Assembly: GCA_020536535.1 (NCBI GenBank)
Contig: JAHLWZ010000211.1
Location: forward strand, 4,525 to 26,334
DNA: 21,810 nt
Source: Pelomyxa schiedti
Lineage: Eukaryota; Evosea; Pelobiontida; Pelomyxidae
Direction of reading: 5' to 3'
Shown: positions 10,765-21,479 of the stretch, one piece after another
Position numbering within the stretch: the first letter of the stretch is position 1
Layout of the letters: each line of letters opens with the position of its first letter
Program-made: the position numbers and the translations under genes
Notes under the pieces: generated by a model
What the model saw: only the letters and a program-made list of their open reading frames with translations
What the model was told of the DNA's origin: nothing
Database searches by the model: none

Positions 10765-10977
10765 CAAATAACAAGTAACAACAGCACCTTCACCTCACAC
10801 AACAAACCTCCCCACCACTCAGGTGTACTCCTACCGGCAATAGGAAACTCGATAACTTTTTTTTGGAAAAAATAGAAATTTAAAAATTCAAAATTCCTAT
10901 CTTCCAATAACAAGCAGTTGCACGCCGGCTAATTAATAAATTAAAAAACCCAGGAGCTACACCACTACCCGGCGCAG

Positions 10978-12045
10978 ATGTCGTTCGCATTTTGGGGTGT
11001 GCATTGCGTTTTGTATTATTAATTTGCGATCTTCTTGTGCACATGCAGACGACGTCCTATTTACACTGTTTAAAACAAAGGTGAGAGGATAAGCAACACA
11101 AAAAAGACATCACATCTACCGGAGTCATGTGCTTTGCACATCACTAATGTTTGTTCTGTTATTGCATTTGCTTTACGTTGACACCTGCCCGGCAGATCGC
11201 ACTCGTCAGGGGAGTTAATGGAACACCATCGCAGTTCTCCGTTAGCATTGATGATGAGGCTCCACTTATTGTGTGCACCTTAGATGCAAACCGGACCCAT
11301 TGCTCTGTTGATGTTAAAATTCACGCCAGTGCCGACATTTCTCTCAACGCTTCTGGACCCGGAGGTTGCGTTCTTCCTTTTTCGTTAACCTTTCTAACGT
11401 CGAGAAGAGTTCCACGTTGTTGGAATGCTACACGACCAGGGCACTCCTTTTGACTTTGATGAAGATGAGGATTCAGGTTTTTTTCGTACTTTATTGGTTA
11501 CTGTCATTCTGACTTGCTCAAAGAGGAGGGAGAGGATGACGATGAAGAGGAAGAGGAAGAGGGAGATGAAAGTGCTGAACCAGAGGAACCAAAACCGAAA
11601 GTAGTGACACCAAAGCCAGAGGCGCCAAAACCAAAAGCAGAAGCCCCCAAGAAGCCAGAAGTACCAAAAGCGGAGGCAACAAAGCCAGAAGCTCCCAAAG
11701 CCGGCAAAAAAGCAAAAAAAGACAAGCCAGCTCCCCCCAAGGCCGATGAGCCCAAGAAAGAAGTACCAAAGAAGGAGGCACCCAAGAAGCGCGCAGGTGC
11801 CAAGAAGGCGGCAGAACCCGCCGAGCCAGAGGAGAAGCTCGCTGGCAAAAAGAGAGCCGCTGATGCCCCAGCCAAAGTATCCACAGAAGCAGCACCTGCC
11901 GCCAAGCCCATGGCATGCCCGGTTTGAGCCCCAACCCCCTTACGTTAACATTTTACTTACCCCTATCTTGCAGGAATGCGGCCGCAAGTTCGGGATCCAA
12001 GAAGCACTTGACAGCCACATGCGATCCAAACACAAAAAGGAATAG
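10978..12045 (+). CDS. Nucleoplasmin-like HD2-type nuclear protein with C2H2 zinc finger
   Basis: The spliced product starts MSFAFW, followed by a beta-rich segment (QFSVSIDDEAPLIVCTL, SVDVKIHASADISLN, FHVVGMLHDQGTPFDF) that fits the nucleoplasmin-like fold of plant HD2 histone deacetylases and FKBP-type chaperones. Then comes an acidic Asp/Glu tract (about 11522-11590), a long Pro-Lys-Glu/Ala-rich linker with PKPEAPK-like repeats, and a C-terminal finger C-P-E-C-x12-H-x4-H ending HKKE. HD2 proteins combine exactly these parts and bind or modify chromatin in the nucleus or nucleolus; deacetylase activity here is inference. Introns: from 10997 (joining TGG G to ACGAC), a 112-nt one ending gcccggcag, about 43 nt after GGA CCC GGA, one before the acidic tract, and one splitting the finger between Pro and Glu. 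No FKBP domain follows. The first exon junction is the least certain. Confidence 0.85.
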
Positions 12046-12276
12046 AACACCAACAAACACAACACAAACCCCTTTCCCAAAGGGTCACAAGTACTAGGAA
12101 GTATAATGAAATAGCATTGGTCCACCAATCCAAGCCCTTTGTTTCACCCACACTAGTAGTTCTAGGAAATGCATCACGCCATCAGTTTTTAATCATCTAT
12201 TTTCTTGCGCTGAGGTGTGTCGAACAACACATAATAACGAAGTGAGGGGAGAATGAACGGTGCAGCGACGCGTGGG

Positions 12277-13809
12277 ATGAAGCTGGACGACAATGTTGTG
12301 AGATCTATGGCCCGTGCAAAAGTTTTCAAGGAGAATGTACGCGCAGTTTAATCGTCGCCTAACCGTGTCCGACGCTATTTTTTTTTCTTCCTTTTTGGGT
12401 TGTTTTTTTTTATTACTTTTATTTTCTAGTCGTTGTAGGTAGATATACACGTATATTTTGTTTTCCTTTTTTTTATGAAGGAGTAAACTTTGAAGGTGGC
12501 GCCAATCAATTCAGTTGACTTCACGACCTCTGGTGACTGGGCAGTAACAACCAGCGACGACGATAGCATTAGGGTTTACAATTGTCTTGCTGGAACGTGA
12601 GTTTAAACGAACGCCTTTCCTTGCTTGTGATCTCACAATGCAAAAGTTTACACAGAACATTATACAGCAAAAAGTACGGCTGCTCTACAGCGAGATTTAC
12701 ACATCATTCCAATAACATTATCTATGCATCGAAAAATGGCTGGGATGGTATTCAACTACTTTCGTATCACCCCAATCTCAAACAAACAACTGCGCAAATA
12801 ATACAATCTCATCCTTCTCAAGAGACCATTCGATATCACTCACTTCATGACAACCGCTATCTCATGTATTTCAAAGGGCACAGAGAAAGGTTTACTTTTT
12901 CTTTATTTTAGCTGCTAAAAGTAACTGATTTTCAGTGTGGTTTCCCTTTCCATGTCTCCTAGTAATGATACATTCTTAAGTGGTTCTGTGGATAAAACTG
13001 TAAGAATGTGGGACCTCCGTACACCATTGTGCCAGGTTTGACTCAAGTCTAGCATCTTCCTTCAACTCATATTAGCAGGGGCTATTACGGTCCACAGGTC
13101 CACCAGCAGTAGCATATGACCCAGATGGCCTTGTATTTGCTGTTAGTTACAGCAATGCAATGCGGCTATATGACCCCCGTTCGTTTGATAATGTTTTTTT
13201 CTTTATATTACTTCTACCAACCATATTTAACACAATTGTGCAGGGCCCGTTTGCCACATTTATAATAGAAGGGCCTAGATTTGAAAGTTCTCACATAAAG
13301 TTCAGCCCCGACGGAAAGAACCTCCTATTAGCAACAAACGAAAAGCTTGTCGTTGTTTTAGATGCCTTCAATGGCGATCAAGTACACAACACACCCCTCC
13401 ACTCCACAACTCAGTTGAATAACCTTCTTATAGAGACACACTTTTACCAACTTGACCAATAACTACAGTATTATACAAGAGGCTTCCTGGAGCCCGGACT
13501 CTCAATATATCTTAGCCGGTACAATCTGAACCTCCCAAAACAAATTACAATCCCCTCCGATCCTCACAAACACCCCCGCACCCAATACAAACAACATACT
13601 AATACCCACCACAAGGATCCTCCGACGGAACCATACACGTGTGGAGTGTTATCACTGGCAATGAAGTTGCGGTGTGGGAGGGCCACCCTGGCCCCGTCTC
13701 GGTAGTCAAATGGTCACCCCGCGCCTCACTAGTAGCTAGTGGATGCACAAACCTTGTACTGTGGCTTCCAACCCCACCCACTTCTGACCAACAACAGCAA
13801 CATACATAA
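12277..13809 (+). CDS. WDR82: WD40 protein WDR82/Swd2, COMPASS and 3'-end processing subunit
   Basis: WDR82/Swd2 is a seven-bladed WD40 protein of the SET1/COMPASS H3K4 methyltransferase and, in yeast, of the cleavage/polyadenylation factor. The spliced reading follows the family end to end: [146 protein letters not shown] and ending LWLPTPP. Introns include 12337-12495 (159 nt, T-rich) and ones after CLAGT, NGWD, GHRE, PLCQ, SFDN, near the second half of blade six, and after ILAG. An in-frame ATG at 12253 would add eight residues; 12277 matches the usual family start. The stop is TAA 13807-13809. Confidence 0.96.
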
Positions 13810-13938
13810 TACATTCCACTATGACACCAAAATGGGGAAAAAGGGGAACAAACCAGAAAACTATGAATTGTCCTGCCCACCTTTGTGATCCATTTTTAGT
13901 GGTTTGGGTTAAAACAATGTATCAGATTTTTAGTTGTG

Positions 13939-15046
13939 TCAGGAAAATTTGATTGGATAGGGGGTGACATTGGGCGCGGGTTGTGGTGCATTGAATGAGT
14001 GTTCCTCTTTGCACTGCAGGACCCCTGTACCCTGCAGCAACGATGCATCTTCCAGTGTTCTTCCTTGAATAGTGTTGCACGGAGTGTCGAAGTCGGAGCT
14101 GCAAAACACATATCGAAGGCTGTCCTCCTTGGAAAAGACAACCAGATGTGAAGGGGGGTATGTAAACTCCACTGTGTATTGTGAGGGAAGCTTCTTCTCC
14201 TTCTTGGTGACAGTGTTGTACACTGAACAAGGCTCTTCACTGGTGGGAAGTTGGGGATAATTGACCATGAGCATTTCATCAGGGGAAACCCATAGCAGAT
14301 CAAGAGCACCTGGAAGATTGCAGATAATTGCACTTCTTGCTGTCATAATTGAGTGACAAGCAAAGGTCTGAGGCAAGTCAAAAAACATCACATTGTAGAA
14401 GTTCTCGAGCCCATAAGTGAGAGCCAACACATTCCCATCACCGGGTAGAAACACGGCTTGGCAAATCCTGCCCCAAAGAAACTGGAGGTCCACAGTAACT
14501 CCGGGAAACTTCTCATCTTTTCTATCTTCCACAAATCAAAGCTTCTTGTACACAACAGATCAGCCACTTAGAATTTGACTGGGGTTTCAGTCTGAGGGAA
14601 CTGTCATGATAGAGTCTCTTGTACAACTGGCCGTGACTGTCCATGAGCCAAGTGTCCTGAGAGGAGAGCAACACCACAAACCTGCCACTCTCCCCGATTT
14701 TAGAGATTGTACGAAGGTCGTACGTCCTCCAGGCGCGGCAACTCACCACACCCATTGTGGGAGACAGGCCCAGGTAGACACAGAGATCCAAAAAGCCAGT
14801 CACCTTCCGGAACCGAACATTGTTGATGAGCTTCGCGGCGTGCCTGGTGACCCTAACAACCCAGTTCATACCCAGTCCCACAATGACCGACGGCGGCAGC
14901 GCCCTCAAAGCACTTCGGTACCCACACCTCTCGACGAACACACCACACGCAACGGCGACGAACTGCGCCCTCGCGTCGATGGCGGGGCCAACACTCATAC
15001 AAACGTCGCACTCGGCCACTACTTCGCTGTCTTGTGGGCCAATCAT
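13939..15046 (-). CDS. Orphan protein, probably beta-rich repeat C-terminus
   Basis: No family is recognised. ATG at 15044-15046 opens a 173-residue exon that is strongly GC-rich at its start (ARAQFVAVACG, then ALRALPPSVIVGLGMNWVVR). The second exon runs to a stop at 13939-13941 (VTVDLQFLWGRICQAVFLPG, DGNVLALTYGLENFYNV, ALDLLWVSPDEMLMVNYP). A short intron of 28 or 31 nt, ending ttgtggaag near 14530, joins the frames at ...KWLI. The C-terminal two thirds alternate short strands with Asp/Gly turns, as in a beta-propeller. The N-terminal helical block with LPxxVIxxLG recalls an F-box and resembles the gene at 21480. It is convergent with WDR82, 129 nt away. Confidence 0.75.
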
Positions 15047-15386
15047 TTTCCTGGGAAAACGCCCCCTCTTCCCGTGGATGCCCACGGGAAGCAAAAAAAA
15101 GTGTTTCCCGGCCAACACTGGTCTGATTGCCTATACAAATCCGCTTCCAATCGCCATGCAATTAAATTTTGCTCTGAGTCCATGGTTGGTGTTGTCGGCT
15201 TGCCTGGACTGTGGTAGTGCTTTACGGTGCGTAGTTGGTTGCTATTATGTATTGTGGGTGCGTGACCAATAAGCGGTGTACTGTTGTGATATTTGTGGTA
15301 GGTTTGCGGGAATTGAAGGGATTGGTTCCGGTTTCGTCATTCCGGTATGTGCTGTTTTGTGGTTAGGCAAGGCGCGGCCGGTTTAT
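15047..15386. other. Intergenic 340 bp between the Nup-like gene end and the orphan start
   Basis: Both flanking genes are on minus, so this should hold the orphan gene's promoter and the Nup-like 3' UTR. The half next to the orphan gene is GC-rich with an A-tract at 15092-15100. No TATA-like box, RNA gene or conserved frame was recognised; the open frames here are extensions or shadows of the orphan gene. Confidence 0.5.
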
Positions 15387-15388
15387 TT
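15383..15388 (-). terminator. AATAAA polyadenylation signal overlapping the Nup-like stop codon
   Basis: Immediately at the TAA stop (15387-15389) the minus strand reads TAAATAAAC, which contains a canonical AATAAA. If used, the 3' UTR would be only about 10-30 nt, in keeping with the tight gene spacing. Confidence 0.35.
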
Positions 15389-18300
15389 AATAAAGGGGGA
15401 GAGCGTACGAACCCAGAGTTTTCAAAAGGGAGTCCAGTCTAAGCTTGGAATCGAATGCGGTGTCAATTACTTGTAGACTGAGCTCGAACAGGTCCGTTTT
15501 GGTTGGGATGTGGTTGGACTCAAGCCGGTTACTGAGAAACTGGATTGGAATGAGTCCGGTTGTGTGGAATTTGTCAGAGAGAAGATAACGAACCTCCATA
15601 TATTCAGTCGAATATTCACAGATGGAGGCCAGTACAGTGGCATTGCGGGAGGTGGAATACAAAAGAGAGTTGAATCTTTGTAAATCCTTTTGGGCTGTAG
15701 CCATGTTGAGAAATGCGGAAAGGGAAAAAATGTTCAGACCTTTAATTTCATGTGTTTTTTGTATCTTGCAAGATAAATCAATTTCCTTTATGCTTTCTTC
15801 CAACGAGCTGAATTTAGCAGATAAATGCCGATACTCACTTGCAATTGTAGACTGGTGCTCCTTTACATTATATGCAGACACTTCTCTTTTGTACCTGAAG
15901 AGCTGGAATTTGTTATTACAATGGAAACGATTTTTGGCCGCACCTTCTGAATTTTGTCCACTAGATCTGGTTCCAATCGTGTCTTTCTTCCTGGAAATGC
16001 TTTGGGGACCCAAGGTTGGGTGTGAGGAGGTTCGGTGCCTTTTGACGGTTCAACTGCGACTGGTGTAGTGTAAGGGAGAAGTGGAGATGGCCCTTCTAGG
16101 GTTGGTGTTGGTGTTGGTGTAATTGGGGGAGTAATATCTTGGGATAGCTGGCTGGTTGTGCCAGGCGGCTTGGCTGCGGGTGGAATTACTATTTGAGGTG
16201 AAGGCATTGCAACTGGGGTAATTTTATTTGTCTCAATTTTGATGGGAGTAGTAGGAATTGGAGTTCGGTTTTCGATACTTGGGGATGCTGTTGGTGCAGT
16301 GGTTACTGGAGGGGTTGCTGTTCGGGGTAGTCCAGGAGACTTGGAGTTAAGGGCGGGAGGTTGCTGGAACCGAGCTTTAATTGCTTCAAAAGATTCATTA
16401 GTTTGGTTGGTGAGCCCACTAGAGCGAGCAGTAGTTGGAGTGGAAAGAATACTTGGTGTAGGTGAAGACAGAGGATTTTTAGATGGGGTCACGGGTGCTG
16501 TCACAGTTGTTGAATTTTCTGAGGGGGTTGGAGGTGGCAAAGGAGGGAGGGATAATTTTTGTTTTTCCTCAATTTGCGTCGTACTTATGCTCTTTGGAGT
16601 GAATAACGGGAAACTGCTTTGCGTACCTGAAAACACAGGGATTGTGTCTGGGGTAGAGGATTTGGAAGTGGACTGCTGGTCTTTTTTCTGTTTTGTGGCA
16701 AAGGGGTTTGTTGCCTCGGGAAGGCTTTCCAGGGAATCCACACTGGGCAATTTAAAATCGAAGGATCCTGAAGAGCCTGAAGAAAAGGAAAGTGGAACTG
16801 CGGGCAGAGGTAACGTGTCTGGTACTTTTGGAGCTGGTAAAGGGGGACCTTGCGGTTGAAATATTGAAGAGACCGGCGGTAGTTCGAATTTTGGTGAAGT
16901 GGCTGGTGGTTTTTCAGAGTGAACAGAGTCATGCTTCTTACTTGAGGTTGAAAAAGGGTCTGTTGTAATGGCAGGAAGACTGTCCAGTGCATCCTTTGTG
17001 GGAGCCGGAAAAGTGAAAGGGGTTGCTGTCACTTGAGGTTCAGTTGGAGTGAAACTGGAGTGTCCTGTAACAGGGGGAGATGCTGAGTTCAGCTTTTGGT
17101 TGGCTAATTTAGCTTGTGCTTTCAGTGGGAGACGGTGTTGCGTTTGGGGTGGTCTTGAGGATTCTTCATCAGCGGTGGTGGAAGGAGGTGCTTTTGTTTT
17201 CTTGGAATCAAAAATGGAGGACGGACTGTCAGACGAAGGGAGGGACGAAAGGGGATCGCTGTTAGCTGTGTCACTGAAGGAGAAAGATGGTATTGAGCTG
17301 AAGAGTGTTGGAGAGGGTGCTGTTGGTGAAGAAGTTGCAGGCGTCAGGCTTCTTGTGGAATCACTTGAAGCTGATACTCCAATAACGTGTTGTGTGAGTT
17401 GCGTTGGGTTTGACTGGATAGGGACTAGAAATAGGCTTGGGCGCTCTTCAATTGGTTTTGGTGTGGTGAACAGGGGTGGTGAGGTTCCTTGTTGTTTGGC
17501 ATCCGGGATTTTTTTCTCAAATATTTCCAATACAGGTGTTGCTGGTTTGTTCTGCGAGAAAAGTGATCCACTCCCATTGAAAATCCCCAATGCCGGCCCC
17601 CCACTTACAACACCAGGGAATGCTGGACTGGTGCTGGAAGAAGTGGTTGTGGAATTGGAGGGTACTGGAGTAGGTGTAAATTGGAAGCTTGGTGGGGTGA
17701 TGGGTGGCTGAGGTACCTTGAACACAGGAGATGGAGTGTCTTTTTTGGTTTGTGGGGAGTCAGATTTTGTACTCGTACTGGGAATGGGTGCGAAAAGGAT
17801 CGGCGCAGGCTCTTGTGGCTTGGCTACCTCGGTTTTCTTTTCGAACAGTGACAAAACAGGGGCTGTACCACTGGAGGGCTTGGCCGGAGATGACCCGGTT
17901 GTGTCCGCACCAAACACAGAACGAGAGCCGGATGAAGATGTAGTGATGGAACTGGTGGAAGAAGAAGAAGCGGAAGACGGCGGAGCAAAGCCAAGTGCAG
18001 CCGGCGGGGCATTCTGGAACATTCCAGCGAAAGGGTTCACGGCCGTTTTAGCGGCGGCTGCCGGCTGCCCAGTAGAGAAGAAGTTGGTGGCCGCGCCAAA
18101 ATCACCCGCTCCACTGCTACTGCTGCCCGACGTCCGGCTTGCATCCCCACTTCCGCCAAACACACTCCTACCACCAAAAACACTCCCTGAATTCCCGCCG
18201 CCGCCGCCGCCACCACTTCCAGATGATGATGGTGATGATGATGACGATACTGCCGGTGCAGAACCAAAAGTGCTCTTTCCAGAACCAGAAGCAGGACTCC

Positions 18301-18973
18301 CCAAACCACCAAAAATACTTCCCGAGCCGCTGCCGCCGCCGCCGCTTCCCGGCCCCGCCGTCGCCGTCGCGCTCCCTCCCACCACCCCCACCGACGGCGA
18401 CGCCTTCCTCTCGAACAGGTTCCCCACCACATCGCCCAGCTTTGGCGGGGCGAACAGGACCATCGGCGCAGCCTGCTTCCCCTGCTGCTGCTGCTGCTTC
18501 TGCGGCGTGGTCGTAGTCGTCCTGCTGCTACTTCCGCTGCCGCTGCTCTTCCCCTTCCCGGCGAACATGCTCCCCTCTACCCCGCCTCCTCCCCACCCCC
18601 CCACGCCGCCGCCCTCCTCCTCTGCATCTGCATCTGCGTCTCCCCCTCCCCCTCCCCCGCCTCCTCCTCCTCGGTCTCGGTGTTCGTTGTACTCCCTCAG
18701 TGCCCGCAGATCCTCTTCCTCGTCCTCGTCCTCCTCTTCCTCCTCTTGGTCGTCGTCGTCTCTGCGTTCGCCGCCGCTGCCGTCGTCTTCGCCGTCGTCG
18801 CCTGGGTCGCCTTGCCCGCGGTCGTCGTAGTCGCTGCCACTTCCGTTCGGGTCGTCCTGGCCCTCGTAGTCACCTCCGTCGTCGTAATCGTCGTCGTTCT
18901 CCTCGCTGCCGCTGCCGTTTGGGTCGTCGGGCTTTGGTGGGCACCCTGCCGGTGGTCCCTGGTGCCGCCACAT
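15387..18973 (-). CDS. FG-nucleoporin-like disordered protein with acidic N-terminus
   Basis: A single long exon (18973 to about 15895) encodes about 1,020 residues, followed by three or four small exons. Residues 1-90 are highly acidic (Asp/Glu runs, DDPNGSGS twice), then comes a Gly/Ala run. A Ser/Gly/Pro/Thr-rich region with FG motifs follows (SIFGGLG, STFGS, SVFGGRSVFGG, SVFGAD). A motif L/I-F-E-K/R-K recurs three times next to LFAP/LFTTP, and a DSLP..DPF..KK unit occurs twice. This composition fits nuclear-pore FG proteins, which bind transport receptors. The C-terminus is predicted helical after splicing (NSLEESIKEIDLSCKIQKTH, then AQKDLQRFNSLLYST), consistent with a pore-anchoring coiled coil, but I do not recognise the specific Nup. 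The donor GTACAA follows ITNSSSS. A minus-strand AATAAA (15383-15388) overlaps the TAA stop. Confidence 0.8.
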
Positions 18974-19152
18974 CTCCTATTTATCTAATCGTTACCGAAA
19001 TTCGTTCTTCCACCAGGACAAACCCAGATTCCAATCATGATCTACTGCACCTGGCAGGGATGGAACTTCTTGCCAGTTGTTCGTGTTGAATGATGATGGT
19101 TCGCGGCGAACCAACTATTGATCGTCATTCATTCAATTTCTGAGTCATCGTG

Positions 19153-20517
19153 ATGGATGTAACTTCAGTGTTTGTGGGGCACGTAGACCGTATCACGCGT
19201 GCCAACGCTGCTACGGCGGGTCCCCCCGGTGTTCCCATAATGCCTGCGTCCACGGGCGGCGTGGCATCGGCTCTTTGGCGCAGGGCATTGGCGGTTGTTG
19301 CACCGACGGATGCAAAAGGGGCAGGGGGAGCTCTCGGTAGCAGTACAACCAAGAGCGTTGGTGCGGGCGAAACGGATTATGGGGGGTACAAGCAGCCCCG
19401 ACGATGCGCTCCGTTTCTAAACTCATGCTCCATTGTGGTATGATTTTTTTTTTGCTTATGGGACAGCCACGGGGTAATGTTGCGAGTATCCCTTCTAATT
19501 TGATGTTCTATTATGAGCCTTTTTTCTTTTATAACAAAAAAACAACATACACCAAATCAAAGATGAATGAAATTGAGGAACTGAGGCGATTTATTACGAA
19601 GCACAACGGGGAACTTTTAAACACAGTATTTCACACAAACAGCTTGACGGAGGAAGAGAAGGCCAATTTGGAAGAGCAGATCAACGTAATGCTTCAACAA
19701 TGCTGTTGCCATGTTGACTCACTCAAAGCTCTGCTTGGTATGATTCCCCTTTGTGATGATGCAAGCTTTTCACCAACAACACCCACAAAAAAGGTGACCC
19801 ATCTGATGTGAAGGATGAAGACGCTTCGGTGTACGCCCACATGCACGGAATCGTTTCTTACCTTTATACACGTCTACAATCCGTGACAGACCTTTTCACC
19901 AAGGTGAAGGCTCTCCGGCTTGAGTCGTCCAAACACCAGCGGTGGTACGAATTCCATCTTCGAAACTCCTCTTCTCCTGTTAGTTTGGAGCCTACAGTAC
20001 GGCCACCAAAGTCGGTTGCTCCGCAATCACAAACGCAACCCCACACATCAATACAAAAGCCGCCGCCTCTGCAACCGGTACAAACACAACAAGAACAACC
20101 GCCGCTTCAACTCGAAGCTGAAAGAAAGGCAATGGAAGCGGCGGAAGCGGAAGAGCTAGAACAAGAAAACGAACTCCTTTACCGGAAACTTGACAGCTCC
20201 CTGGAGCAAATCAAGTATAAAACCCTGAAAGTAAATAACCGCACTCTCACCACCACGAATCCAGAGATGTTGAGACCCAGATTCTTGAGATATCCCGAAT
20301 GCACCAAATTCTGGAAACAAAAGCCGTCGAACAAGCGGCCGATATTGACACCTTGTTTGAACATGTCACCCAAGCAACTGCCAATGTAAAGAAAGGAAAT
20401 GAAGAAGTCCGCAAAGCCACCGAAACCCGCAGTTGCCTTGATCTACAGTCAATGACAACCGGACTAGTCATAATACTAGCTCTACTCCTCCTTATGTTGC
20501 ACTACATCACTCCTTAA
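19153..20517 (+). CDS. STX18: Syntaxin-18/Ufe1-type Qa-SNARE
   Basis: Syntaxin-18 (Ufe1 in yeast) is the ER Qa-SNARE for retrograde Golgi-to-ER fusion. The start MDVTSVFVGHVDRITRAN matches the family N-terminal domain. Exon 2 gives EIEELRRFITKHNGELLN and LTEEEKANLEEQINVMLQQC. The third exon gives SYLYTRLQSVTDLFTKVKAL, a Pro/Gln-rich linker and a coiled coil (EQENELLYRKLDSSLEQIK). The last exon holds the SNARE helix (VETQILEISRMHQILETK, then AVEQAADIDTLFEHVTQAT) with Gln at the zero layer, and a C-terminal membrane anchor (GLVIILALLLLMLHYITP). Introns: 19438-19562 (acceptor tentative, because other AGs lie upstream), 19738-19793 and 20215-20264. It is divergent from the Nup-like gene, with 179 nt between start codons. 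Confidence 0.92.
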
Positions 20518-20666
20518 CACCACAAAAGCATGAAGGAATGAATGTAAGATAGGAAATTATCAAAAAGAGTTTTCTTATTGAGTTCACACTGTTTCGCCAT
20601 CGCAACCAATACTATGGAAATGGTTTCCGCATGGTTTTCAAATGTGAGTATAGAATGGCATGGTGA

Positions 20667-21200
20667 TCAGAGGTCTTCTCTTTGCCTGATTGGAGTGCGG
20701 TCAAGGGGGCACACTTTTACTTTAGAAGCACAATCCTTGCAGCAGCAGGCGTGCATGCACGGCTTGAATGTAACTTCCACTTTGGGCTCGAGGCAGATGC
20801 AACACTCATCGTGAACATACACCTTGACATCCCGCTGATTCCACGCCTTCACAATCCCACCAACAAGCAACAGTATCACAATGAGGTCATCCAGATACCT
20901 TTTGCAAACGTGAGATTCGTTTTGTTGTTGGAAAAAAAAGGTAAGTAAACAGCCAACAACAAAAACTGGAAAAAGCACCAAGGCAGACCCGATAATAGGG
21001 ATGGCATCAGGGATGAAATCGATTGGGAAAACTAGGTAGGCGAAGGAGACTATCAGCAGAATCCTGTTGAGCCACCCGATGGGCTCGCTGGCTCGCATTC
21101 CCTTACCCATCACTACGGCCCTGTACATTCTAAGGAGTGCACCTATCATGTGCCCCCATGGGAGCCTCAGTGCCGCTGTTATTATGTATCCCCACACCAT
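20667..21200 (-). CDS. Membrane RING-finger E3 with DUF1232 domain
   Basis: After removing a 90-nt intron (20899-20988, joining IPIIG to YLDDLIVILLLV) the product has a DUF1232 segment with the signature FPIDFIPDAIPIIG-YLDD between hydrophobic helices, then a C-terminal RING. Zinc ligands visible: CCIC, PCMH, HACCCKDC and VCPLD. The eighth ligand position is Asp instead of Cys, as in RBX1 (CPLDN), so zinc binding can still be intact. The Cys-rich spacing resembles MUL1/IAP-type RINGs. DUF1232 plus RING also occurs in RNF170, an ER E3, but there the RING comes first. An ER membrane ubiquitin ligase role is inferred. The start is ATG at 21198-21200; no upstream exon was identified. It ends 149 nt from syntaxin-18, convergently. 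Confidence 0.85.
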   Translation of the reverse strand: MVWGYIITAALRLPWGHMIGALLRMYRAVVMGKGMRASEPIGWLNRILLIVSFAYLVFPIDFIPDAIPIIGSALVLFPVFVVGCLLTFFFQQQNESHVCKRYLDDLIVILLLVGGIVKAWNQRDVKVYVHDECCICLEPKVEVTFKPCMHACCCKDCASKVKVCPLDRTPIRQREDL

Positions 21201-21308
21201 CACACTTTTTTTTGATCATCTTTGTCACACATTCTAAGGAGTGCACCTATCATGTGCCCCCATGGAGCCTCAGTGCCGCTGTTACTATGTTATGTTATTA
21301 TGTATCCC
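21125..21308. repeat. Partial tandem duplication at the 5' end of the RING gene
   Basis: Bases 21125-21192 recur at 21229-21308 (offset 104). The copies differ by one deleted G (CCATGGGAG against CCATGGAG) and a 13-nt insertion in the right copy. The left copy encodes the first residues of the RING protein; in the right copy the frame is broken and it lies upstream of the ATG. It looks like a recent local duplication now serving as leader DNA. Confidence 0.93.
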
Positions 21309-21479
21309 GGTGTGGTGGATGTGAGGAAGACTGGTATCTAACAGTCAAAAAAACAAGAAAAAAAACAACGGGTGATGGGGAATGGAGGTAGCAGCAACAG
21401 CACAACTATAGTGGGAGCAGGAGGAGGAGATACACACCTTGTCGTGGGGGAAGGTGTCACCCCGTGCCGTGCGACCAAA

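Noticed and set aside
11504-11911. Minus-strand Ser/Phe/Gly-rich frames across the acidic tract
   Set aside because: Complement of the Glu/Lys/Pro-rich linker of the HD2-like protein.
14606-15217. Plus-strand frames of 150-203 residues opposite the orphan gene
   Set aside because: The minus-strand reading has coherent hydrophobic patterning and a family-like N-terminus; the plus frames look like shadows.
17718-18830. 370-residue plus-strand open frame
   Set aside because: Mirror image of the Ser/Gly/Pro-rich Nup-like exon; stops are rare on both strands there because of GC-rich triplet bias. No domain is seen.
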